A DNA stretch of 64,000 nt from Pholiota molesta. Lineage: Eukaryota > Basidiomycota > Agaricomycetes > Agaricales > Strophariaceae. Positions within the stretch are counted from its first letter, which is position 1, and each line of letters begins with the position of its first letter. The DNA is taken from assembly GCA_014925825.1 (NCBI GenBank), contig JACGCK010000002.1, forward strand, positions 1,178,001 through 1,242,000, given 5' to 3'. Position numbers and translations under genes: made by a program. Positions 1 to 10,147 of this stretch are shown here, piece by piece. The notes beneath the pieces are model-generated. The model was not told where the DNA came from, did no database searches, and worked only from the letters and a program-made list of their open reading frames with translations.

Positions 1-1110
1 ATTGAACACTCAGGAAGCTTGAATACGACTGCCTATGAAGGACACCTCTAGCTCAATGGGAGAACGGCCGCAGAACGAATTACGGTGTCAATCTGGCTGC
101 GATCAAACCGTGTAAGATGTTGTCACAGAGCGTTTTCTTGTTGTCAAAGTACTCACAAATCTTGTTAGAGAGATAGATGATTTGAATCTGTGCTCCGATG
201 GAGGTGCTGCCAGTAGGACTGGGTTTGAACATGGTTCGAACGTTGTTTGAATGTTGCTCCGAGCGGTGCCTGAAGGCCACAGCGACATAAAATAAGCTTT
301 CTCGGACCGGGCCACGTGGCAATAAGCACCAGCGAACTTGAACTTGAACTTGACTTGAACTTCGAGTCGACTTCGAGCGCCTTTCAATTGATCTGGAGAA
401 TTTCAAGGTCCAAGGCTCAGCAAGGTGTGAACAAAATCATGGTTTATCTTGTTATATTCAGGCTTATTCTTGTTCAAGGATCGCGATATGTTTTGCGTGC
501 ACACAGCAAAGTAATCTTGTACTGCGCCTGCGAAGAATAAGCTGGATACACCCAATCGATCCCATGAAAGGATCCTAGTGGCGCATATGGTTTTATGTGT
601 TGAAAAAATGTCCTATTCTGACCGTGTCTTGAATACTAGCTATTTAGTGCAAAAACATGTGGGTGGAACAGTGTCTACTCATTGAATCTCCCGCTTGATC
701 ACGACCGTGTCCAGCAGTGTCCACTTCTGGAATATTCACGACCGAAGGTGTGCAGTGCAAATCGCAATATGTTGGCCATAATTAACAAAAAACATGTTAT
801 ATAACTTTGGATGTGCCAGGCTGGAACTGAAAGCCTAATGCTGGTTCTTACCTTGTTCATCCCTTCAGAAACGACGTTGTGACGCTGTGAAATCCAGGAC
901 AGTTGTGTTATCCGGCGAGTATTTTGACAGTGGCGCGTGCCACAGTACCTGCTGACCAAACTTTACAAAACTGCAGGTACGTCGAGTCTTTGAGACCTTT
1001 ATTTCTGGAGTTACTAAATCGCTAATTGTCAATCAGCGAGACCGTCTGTTTATAACAGCTGCCGGTTCCTGAAGGTATATTAGATATCTTTCTCCGTCCC
1101 ACCTACATTC
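1..1110. other. Non-coding stretch upstream of the F-box gene
   Basis: No convincing coding sequence is seen on either strand. The short open frames here lack recognisable domains and do not join across plausible splice sites. The only local structure is a small tandem repeat at 334-375. Confidence 0.6.
334..375. repeat. Short tandem hexamer repeat (GAACTT units)
   Basis: GAACTT-type units repeat several times and then decay into related GAACTTCGAGTC and ACTTCGAG copies. It is a simple-sequence tract with no evident coding role. Confidence 0.7.
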
Positions 1111-2751
1111 ATGACAATGGATGGGCACACAATATTCCATCTTCCATACGAACTCCTGGCTCATATCTTCGATCAATCAGATGTTTCCAATGAAGCCCTC
1201 TTCAACCTTGCTCTAACATCGCGGAGACTTCACCTTTTTGCTCTCTCGGTCTTCTTTACCCGCTTTCAGATTTCCAACCCCACCGAGCACGCCGAAATCA
1301 TCTTTCGAAACAATCCTCCATACACCCGCGATGCACTCGATGGTCTCAGGATCGCACTGTTCGTTCCCTCCATCAAACACCTCGTGTGCCGCTTCGAACT
1401 CGAACAAGACGCTGAAGATTATGAAGTTGTGATACGACACATGCGCCGGCTGCATGAGCTAGTGTCAGCCCTGAAAGCCGTGGAGGACGTCAAATTGGTG
1501 CTAGGGAACGAGCGCTGCGGGTGTTGCTCAGCGTTTGGCTCAGGCGACGTCTTAGACGATGCGCTGATGGAGTGGTCAGCGACGATAGGCAGGACATGGA
1601 GCAAGATCGTGGAAAAAGGATGCGTGTCGTTGTCCATCGTTGGCAGGCGATATATGGGGCACGCGTACTCTTTCAAGGCAGAGAGAGAGATTGGAAAAAC
1701 CGACAAGGGACTGCTCGCGAACATAAAGAACTTGCTGATGAAGAGACGTTCCTATTCAACATTGGGTTCTGGGGAGGTTGTGATTGACATGATACAGGGA
1801 GCTGATTGGAGATATCCTCACGCCCCTCTCAGACGCCGCCAAAGAACACGCCGTCTTACGCTCGCTGATTATCAATTCCATGATCATGGTCGTGCCGCCT
1901 CTGCTCCATTGGACGATATCGGCCCTGCGCCTCCCCACAGTAGAGACCCTGCATATCATGAACATATCCGTTAATCGCAAATGCTGGCCAGCGGTATTCG
2001 CTATGATCTCAAATAACGCGCCGCACCTAACAGGTGTCCGGCTCTCGGGCGTCCCACAACTCGTTCCAGCAGATCTGCTACATTTTCTCGCAAGCCTACC
2101 AAAATTGAGAACGCTGCACTTAGGCCATAACATCGATTGCGTAGACACCTTTGATCTCGGGCCGTTTCCAGATTTTCCGTCTCTGTTTATGCTCCATGCT
2201 CCCGCAAGCTGGGTATTTAAATTGCTATCCTCTCAACGAAAAGGCCTGTCAAGTCTGTCGAAGCTTTCCATCGCATATAAAATGAGGAACGATGGACTCT
2301 CACATTGGGTACGACGCTCGACCACGTCATCTATTCCTATCTTGCTCAAAGAACAACGGCGTTCGCTTTCTATATCGCTGAGAATTTATCTCGGCGCCAC
2401 CCCGGGCTGGCGGATGATGGAAGACGTGGAGAGGCAGCCAAGAGCGGATTTGAAGTGGAGTTGGACGAGATCACAAGCCTTACACTTGTATTTGACGAGC
2501 AGATCGACAGCGACGACATTCCGCTCTCCGTTGTCCTGCCCAAGTGGCTCTCTCTGTTCTTTGGCTTGAGGTATTTGGCGATGAAGACGCAGCCGTCGGT
2601 AAATGGCACCGGTACAACGGACGCGGCAGTGACGGCGCTAGTCGTCGGGATCCTCAAGGAGGGCGAGTTGGCTGAGATATCGAGCGTTGAGGTCAATGGC
2701 GTCGAGGTCAATTCGGATACGTGTAGAGAGCAACATGGTACGTTGGGCTAG
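1111..2751 (+). CDS. F-box protein, frame-disrupted as read
   Basis: The N-terminus has an F-box: LPYELLAHIFDQ, followed by the leucine-rich LFNLALTSRRLHLFAL helix. F-box proteins normally recruit targets to SCF (Skp1-cullin) ubiquitin ligases, and basidiomycetes carry large, fast-evolving families of them. Downstream, leucine-rich segments such as LPKLRTLHLGHNIDCV resemble the degenerate repeats usual in this family. The protein reads in one frame from 1111 to about 1790, in a second from about 1793 to 2300, and back in the first from about 2281 to 2751. I find no intron of believable length and correct phase at either junction. The gene is therefore either disrupted by small indels or has unusual splicing. 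No substrate can be inferred. The start is the first Met before the F-box. Confidence 0.6.
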
Positions 2752-3439
2752 GATGAGTGACTTGCATATTCATCGGCCGATAACTGTTGCTGCAATGATT
2801 TGAACTATCTTTCACATTTCTTTTCTAGATGTTTTACAATTCATACGTAGATCCCCCGTGTTATTTAGTCATATATACACATTGTAACATCATTATACCA
2901 GTTCCTTTTGGTCGAGTCCGAGTCGCGTCCGAGTGTACATAATATGCTAAGGGCCGGACGCACATGCTTCCAAGACTGCCAAAAATAGCGATTCCCAAAA
3001 TAGATTCTGAGAAGGCGCGAACCGGAAGGAAAACAACACAAAAAAAGAGTGAAAGCTATTAGTGGAAGGATCTTTGAAGGTGGATAAAAAGGACGGGACT
3101 CATTTAGGGAACACTAATCAAGTAGGTTAGAAAACCATTTGTATTGATAAAACTACAGAGAGTAAAGAAACATAGAATCATTAGGGCTGACTAAGCGGCG
3201 CGGGAGAAGAGATATAGATGATGGCCATGGGATGGCTGACGATGGGCTGTCAGGGTTTCACTCTTACTACTACTTACTCGCTATACCCCATACCCCATCC
3301 CTCTCGCCACGTCCTCCCCGTCTCAAGTCGGCTGCTGAGTGCTCGTTCCAGAGGCATCTCCCAGTCTTTCGACGACATCGTTCGGTCATAGTCGTCTTAC
3401 TTTCTTTCTCCCCGGCGACGACCAACACAAAAATCCGAC
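2752..3439. other. Intergenic region between the F-box gene and the CE4 gene
   Basis: This holds the 3' region of the F-box gene and the promoter of the CE4 gene. A pyrimidine-rich tract at about 3255-3420 precedes the CE4 start, as is common in fungal promoters and 5' leaders. No gene is seen. Confidence 0.5.
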
Positions 3440-5587
3440 ATGAAGTTACCAACCATTTTCTTGTCTGCACTTCTACCTCTCCTCGCCCTTGCCCAGGACG
3501 GCAGCATAGACGGTCCAACGTCGAGTGCTCAAGCTGCCGGGTATTCATGTGATGCTTCGAAGTGCCAGTTGCCCAACTGCAACTGCGCGAGCACGAGCCC
3601 GCCAGGCGGGCTCCAGCCTGTAAGTTTTCGTGCATTCCCTTTAATCCACGGAGAGCCCAGACCCCACGGCTTTCAATAGCCTTGCGGCTCCATTTTTCTG
3701 AATACCGCATGTCGCATGACCACCGGGCTGACTTCTTGACCTCTTTTGTTCACCGACACAGTCGGAGGTTCCTCAGTTTATCGTCTTCACTGCCGATGAT
3801 GCGGTTCAATCCTATACATTGGATGCAGTCAACCAGTTTCTCGCTCAGCGAAAGAACCCAAACGGATGCCCCATTAAGATGACGTACTTTACATCCCTCA
3901 ACTACACCAATTATACTCTCGTGACCGGTAAGTCCATACTAAGCGTTTGTATTTATTAAGACGACTCGACATAACATTTCCTCCAATCTCTCTTTAGATT
4001 GGTACGTCGCAGGTAATGAAATTGCGGACCACACGTAAGTCTAGACCGAAATTACGACAACATTCACTCACCGTCATTTAGTATGACCCATGTCGGCACT
4101 CCTCCCGCGGACGAAATCAACGGAAACCTCATCGCGCTTAACGCCCTTGCAGGCATTCCTTTGTCCAGTATTACAGGTTTCCGCGCGCCATTCCTCAATT
4201 ATTCTGTTGATACGTTGAAGCTTCTCGCCCAAGCGCAGTTTACGTACGAATCAAGCTCTGCTGCCTCAATACCCGTGACAGATCCTGGTACCGACGCGTA
4301 CTGGCCATATACTTTGGATTATGGTATGGCGAATAACTGCCTCAGCGTTCCGGGGACGTGCCAGGGCGAGCCAAAATTGCCTGGATTCTGGGAAATTCCT
4401 ATGTACGCATTCTTTGATGACCGCGGCGCAGCTGGCCCGCATTTGATGGACCCATGGCTGTGAGTTTCTCTGCTTAAAATACAGCGGAAATAATACTGAG
4501 CACATTATTTTTTCTCCAGCGATACGGCCAATGGAGCTTCGACTGTGAACGACACGGCGACATTGGTCTACATGCAAAATACATTCACCGATCATTACAA
4601 CGGAAACCGTCAGCCAATTGGACTGTACACTCACCCTATCCATTTGTCGGTAAGTGTTCTGAATTATTTGGGAAAAGTGATTCCCTAAATACGCTTGAAG
4701 ACGACATACCCCGGAGTCAACCCGCCCAACAGCACAATCAAAATGATTAACGCGTTTTTGGACTGGGCGCAAGAGCAGCAAAATGGTGAGTTTTCATTTT
4801 TCGATTGATATCAGATCAGGACTCACTGTTAAAATTAGTCTGGATTGTGTCTAATGAACAACTCCTCGACTGGGTCCGACACCCTGTGCCGGTATCGCAA
4901 TTGGACTCTGTGGCATCGCTCAAATGCACAACACCTGCAGTCGATGCTTCACAGAAGATCTGTAACGGTATTCCACAAAACGAGGCTGGATTACTGGCGC
5001 ATTGTCCATTCTCGGACTTCCCATTCTATACTTGCGTGCGTAGATCCATTCTGTTTCTGGCAAATCGAGCAAGGCGTATTTACTCGATACGCATAGTATG
5101 GATGCCCTAATGTGCAGCCATCTCCCGGTAATCCTAACCCACCTCAGGATCCATCTACAGGCCCTGCGCGTCAACGACGTAAGCTATATATTCACTGCGT
5201 CGAATTGCTTGCAATGCTTACCACCAACCATGTAGTGCCCTCGAACTGTTCTACGCCCTTCTGGGATCCCATCGGTGGAAAGTGCTTGTGCAACGAAGGC
5301 TCGTGTGCATTCACAGATAACTCGAGGCCCATCGGAGTGCGCATACGTTTTTTTTCCTCGCTTTCATCCACCTGGACTAATTTGTATGCGTTTGATAGGC
5401 TAACGGCGCCAACTTGACGGGCGGTGGAACTGGATCTTCGTTCGCATCATCTACGCCTTCCGCATCGTACATTCCCTTCAACGCCGGTGCACCGCCGACC
5501 TTGCTGCCTGCAGGCGCCTGGTCTGCGATCCTCCTAGGCTGCGTCGGTGCGCTCTTGGGCAGCTTGGGTGTCTTTGCGCAGATGTAA
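3440..5587 (+). CDS. Chitin-deacetylase-like polysaccharide deacetylase (CE4), secreted and probably GPI-anchored
   Basis: Ten exons join in phase: 3440-3619, 3762-3927, 3998-4034, 4082-4459, 4520-4649, 4701-4785, 4839-5035, 5097-5178, 5236-5336 and 5399-5587. The product starts with a signal peptide (MKLPTIFLSALLPLLALAQ). It has the CE4 metal-site motif HTMTH, spanning the exon 3/4 junction, and the GFRAPFLNY motif of polysaccharide deacetylases. The first motif reads FTADDAVQ where classical enzymes have TFDDGP, as in the insect-type chitin-deacetylase-like branch, so the Asp pair is kept. A Cys-rich segment follows, then a Ser/Gly-rich linker and a C-terminal hydrophobic helix (WSAILLGCVGALLGSLGVF) that fits GPI attachment. 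CE4 enzymes remove acetyl groups from chitin or related wall polymers. The exact substrate is inferred, not shown. Confidence 0.85.
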
Positions 5588-7351
5588 TGGACTGCCAGCG
5601 ATCCGGGTGGTGGTGGTGGGGTAGCTGGGTTTCAAGTTCCTTCAATTATTTCTTGGCATGTACATTGGTGAGTGCAACTGCGGCTTGACAGTGTTGACTG
5701 CGGAAGATCTTGTCACGTGTGCTCGACGCGTCGCGTTGTGCACGGATAATACGCATTCTGAATCTTGACATTCTCTATTCATCGGATACTTCTTTTTCAT
5801 ACTTCACCCTCTTGGAACATTCATCAATTTTATTTCCGGGTTCGTGTTTTTATCTCTTGGACCACTTATTTTTGGACTTGGCCATGATTATTATGATATT
5901 GTACGACGCTACTTAGTTTACATGGCCCCACTGCCTGCTCGCGCCCACATTCGTTCTATCATAACCTATAATCTACATATCTATGCTCAGGTATTGCGGA
6001 TAGGATATTTACGGGCTTCATTGTTTCCCCCCTCCATCCTCATCGTCCGTTGCATCACCATCACTACCCACAATGACAGTCATTGCCCTCATCATCTCAC
6101 AAGAAGCCTGTCGTCCCATATCATTCGCATACTTGATACTTAGCATACATAATATCTTCATTTGGACTTTTGAAAAATAAAAATACATCCAGTTTTATAT
6201 CATGATGTTGCAGAACAATGGGGGGGGCAATGCCTGTTTGAAGCCAGAAAAAATGTGGCTGTGTTTCTGGTTTTCCCATCTGCTAACTTGGATTGTAGAG
6301 TGTCCGCTGCTTTTCAGGACCGCAGATCTCGCGTTCGGCCTTACCTTCATAGAAACAATTTGTTCCTTTTCAAAAAGCAAACATTTCTGTCAAAGGAATA
6401 ATCAATAGAATGTCTCTAAGTGTGAAAAGTGCATCATATCTCATCATACCCTATGGCCTGTTACTATTCCTTTGACAGAAATGCTTGATTTTGCAAAAGA
6501 AACAAATTGTCTCTACAACAGAAATAGCGAAACCGAGTTCTGCGAACGTGAAAAGGATCGCGTTCTGTCAGTAATTGGGCGCGCGAGGCGCACGCGATGT
6601 GTGACATGCCGTGACATTTCGTGTTTCTCCTGCAACGGGGCACGACATGCGCGACAACTCGGCGAACTGAGTGCGCAGGAACCTCGCAATGTTATGAGAG
6701 GAGATATTATCAACAAGGAGCTATATAATATAAGAATGAAACCTGGTTTCACATGAACAGATGACATGCAGCAAGCAGAAACCTCGAAGTAGGTCAAGGA
6801 TTGGGGTTATTTGATTTAAAATTCGCCTATACTTCTACAGAGTGCGGAGAGACCTCCAGGTAAGCACAGAGCTTCTCCCTATAGAGATAAAATAAACCAG
6901 AGATGCTAGTGCCCATAGACGCACATACGCGCAACCTCTGTGCAGTCCTGCCGCCCCCTGCGTCACGCTGTAGCAAACAAGTAGCAAATTTCAACATTTC
7001 TATGTCGAAACTTCTAAAGTAAAGAAATATTCTTTCATTATTAATATAAGACAGTTATATTGACATTTTTACTCGATGTCAAGGGCACCATAGTACCAGA
7101 AATGTTTGACTAGAAGAGAGAGTCAAGTGCGGACACTTTTTACAGGCAAGCTGCTGACTAAGCAGCACGCGAACACATTAGGAAATGCCCACCCCCAAGA
7201 ACAAGCTTGGAGGAAAGGTCACGACGTCTAATTCATAAAATACAATGCGTAGCAGCTGAACCAAAAATACAGTCTCAAACTCGAAGCAAACACTCAACAA
7301 ACAAACGATTGTCCTTTCTCTATGGTAGAGTGTCATTTACGACCCATGTAC
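5588..7351. other. Long intergenic region with a large inverted repeat
   Basis: No coding sequence is recognised in about 1.8 kb between the CE4 gene and the 3' end of the DUF6533 gene. The main structure is the inverted repeat at about 6296-6575, described separately. The rest is AT-rich and unremarkable. Confidence 0.6.
6296..6575. repeat. Imperfect long inverted repeat (arms about 110 nt, spacer about 60 nt)
   Basis: The arm at about 6354-6408 is nearly the reverse complement of 6466-6520. Both contain the cores ATTCCTTTG-ACAGAAATG and GAAACAAATTGT in inverted order. Weaker complementarity extends outward to about 6296 and 6575 (for example GTCCTGAAAAG against GAACGTGAAAAG). The spacer is about 6409-6465. 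The shape fits a fold-back or MITE-like element, or a transcribed hairpin. No transposase lies nearby, and I could not identify a target-site duplication. Confidence 0.7.
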
Positions 7352-9137
7352 TTACAAGAAAAATCCTGACATCCCGCCCTTCTCTTCGTCCTGGACAAGC
7401 GAGCTTGTTCTCTTTCGCGTTGCGAACATCTCTGCCTCTTCGGAATACACGGCTTTTGATGGCACGGAATGGATGGGAGACCATTCCAGGCTCGACTCTG
7501 CATTTGCGGTGATGTCTCGAAGGCTAAACATGATACGGTTCGTCGCGATGGAGGTGATGCTGAGAATGATTCTGTGTCAAGTATAAGGGAAGGATCAGAT
7601 GAACAGTTTTCATACTTAGAGGAAAGCAAAAGTATTGCGCACGGAGAAAAAATGGCTGGGATGTTTATCTGACAGAGAGCAGATACGGTTAGCAGGGAGT
7701 CTATTTGACCACTTTACTCGAGATGATGAGACTGACTTGCGGGATTCGAGTAAAGAACGACCCAATGGAGCCGAACCCCACTGTGACTGGATGTATTGTC
7801 GTTAAGTTAATGGAACGAAGGTTGGACTGCAGACAGAGACTCGAGGACGTACAAAAAACGACCAGATAGAAAATTCCTCCACTGTCAATGTCGAAGGTTG
7901 AGGTTAAACGTATCGAAAGTGGCTAGGCTGGTAAACACGAACGTACTCTCTGAGCAGTCGCCTGCGGAGGTTCACTTGGTGCCAGTTGTCCCAGTTTGTG
8001 ATGGCATGATACGCTGTCATAGCATAGAGACCGGTCTATGAATGAGCTTATGGATGAGCGGATTCTTAAAGTGAAGTCTCCACGACAGAGAAAAGTGAAC
8101 TGGTGACTCACATGCAATATCAGAAATGGCAAATATACGCGCCAGAAAGCCGACGGGCGGGCGGCATGGCAGCCAACGATATTATACTTATTGGCAATCT
8201 GAACTGGGAAGTTGAAGGCCGATAATTCGTGCAAGGAAAGAGATAAAAACACGGCTGAAGCACTCAAAGATATCATGAAGAAGAAAATAAGGGCAAATTG
8301 GACAGGCTTTTCCCCTGGAAAGAGAAACCACACGCGAGTGATGAGGATGGCTATGCATTTTGGAAAATGGATACTGATGAGTAGGTTATACTTGCACAGA
8401 GTAGGAAAGGCTCGAAACGCACCTTGGATTACACCTATGGCCACCGAATTCAAAAACATTGATGTTCTGATAGAAGTAGTGCAGCTTCGGCGGTATTAGT
8501 TTAAAGTTTGAAGGAAAAAGTTCATAGATATTTACAACTGCAAATTTCAATGAGAATTAGGGTATCTGTTTCGGTGAGGAATGAACTTACTTCGATAGTA
8601 CGTTGTTCGATAGAAAAATCTACCCAGATAGATCAACACAATGCACAGATCAGAGAGCGAAATGAAATGCGCACTGATGATAGCATGACTTGGGACAGGC
8701 TCTCAGTTAAGGATAATTCTTTCGAAGTTAATAAGACAGGACGTACACGATGATGCATACAGGAACGTAGCGATTCTGTTGATTGATCATAGAGTGGTAA
8801 GTGTCTATCTAGGAGCTTATTCAATAGGACACTTACGAAGAAAAAGAGCGCATGTGAAATGGAGAAAGACCTTTTCCAGAAGTACGTTACCTGAATGGCA
8901 GTAGATGAAGATGAGAAGACGAGGAAACCGCAGTCAGAATATCTTCACTTCTTTCTCCATGGTGAGTGCATAATCATAAACTAGATGGGTAAGGTAAATT
9001 TTGAGAAGCATGCTTGCACCTATATTCCAAGAATTGAACGTACCTGTCAGAGCAAACATCGAAATGGTCAACGTCCTAGCTATCTCCGCTCCAGAAAGAG
9101 ATCCGACGATGGCCAAAATTTCTGTGCTGTTCGACAT
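7352..9137 (-). CDS. DUF6533-type integral membrane protein
   Basis: This is an intron-rich minus-strand gene of the basidiomycete family with an N-terminal DUF6533 domain. Exon 1 (9137-9044) and exon 2 (8980-8949) join to give TVYDYALTMEKE. Exon 3 (8890-8837) continues VTYFWKRSFSISHALFFF, and the next exon starts NRY at 8775. Together these form the family signature of a YDY core, an acidic E, FW and NRY. Later exons carry the family-like motifs ILITRVW, WRVYLPFLILH joined to TGLYAMTAYHA, RRRLLRE joined to GGIFYLVVF, and RIILSITSIATNRIMFSLRD, ending at 7352. Several hydrophobic helices imply a polytopic membrane protein. Function is unknown for the family. The middle exons (about 8480-8760) are uncertain. 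The start is the Met at 9137. Confidence 0.7.
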
Positions 9138-10147
9138 TCTTGATTCTGATTCCTGATTACTTCCTCCGTTAGAAAAGAAAAGAGCTGCGAGCTGCGCTGC
9201 AGCTCGAAAGAAGAACAGAAAACAAGGAAACAAGGATGGAAGGACCAGACTCTAGAATCATTGTTTCTTCAAGAGCTATATGTACCCATTACTCAGAAAT
9301 ATCGATGGCTCATCAACCTGGACCCCGGGCGATCACTGCGGAAGGTAGTAGATGTCCGAGGCTGTATGATGGAATTGCCAATGCATGACAACGATGGCCA
9401 GCAAAACATGAAGCGCATCGCATACGATCAGAATTTGCTTAGATTCGATCCCAAGGTCCAAGGCGATCCTTGTTTTGTGTTGTAAAAGTGTTGACTCCAA
9501 AAGCAGAGGCAGATATTTCAGAAGGGTGTCGAACAGATCTGGGAACCGAATGTTCTGGTGGTTAACAATCATTCCTATCTTCTGAGCTAAACAAAGATCA
9601 GTCCAACTTCGAAGACGTGTTGACATGATTCTCGTACTTTTCAGATGATGAGCGACCAACAGATTCCGATGGTACTTGAATCCCTTGTACTTGCTGGGCA
9701 ACTAGCAACCAGTGCTAAGACACGTCTTGCGTGGTTAATGATGGTGTCATCGAGTAACCACTAATAACTGTAGAGCCCTGCGATCGAACATCTGAAAAGT
9801 CTGACGAGAATTGAGGGTTCGAAATGATGCTTTGATACAGAACGGTCATCACTGAGCAGTGAGCGATGTGTGTTTTTGAGCCTGGCAAGAGAAGTACTTG
9901 ATGGAACAAGGACCACCGTTTGCAAAGGTAATTTGACTGAAGACTTCGCTAGGGATTATGGATTATGCACGCGATAATTGGAAGATAGAGTTGGATTGAA
10001 TGTAAGTCGAAAATCGGAATCGCCGCTCGTTGGACGACGAGGTCAGGAGCGGTCACGTGACAGTCGCGCACGCGTCAGTTGTGACGCGTCACATCGTTTG
10101 GGCATTTCCCAGATTGTACGCTAGGAGTGCCGCAAAGCTAAGTTATT
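9138..10147. other. Intergenic region upstream of the BRCA2 homologue
   Basis: No recognisable gene is present. Open frames of 60-120 codons on both strands show no domain, no splice-consistent extension and no family motif. The last 120 nt form the promoter of the BRCA2 homologue. Confidence 0.5.
10052..10093. promoter_or_regulatory. Palindromic E-box and two MluI cell-cycle boxes upstream of the BRCA2 homologue
   Basis: GTCACGTGAC (10052-10061) is a perfect palindrome around CACGTG. ACGCGT occurs at 10070-10075 and again at 10084-10089, the second inside the perfect palindrome TGTGACGCGTCACA (10080-10093). ACGCGT is the MCB element bound by MBF/Mbp1-type factors that drive G1/S genes in yeasts. 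Lying 59-78 nt before the ATG of a recombination gene, it plausibly gives S-phase expression. This is inference by motif only. Confidence 0.55.

Noticed and set aside
80..540. Open frames on both strands near the left edge
   Set aside because: They overlap a simple GAACTT repeat, have no domains and do not extend through splice sites.
9333..9909. Possible small genes between the DUF6533 gene and the BRCA2 homologue
   Set aside because: Open frames exist, but I see no family motif, no splice-consistent extension and no signal peptide.
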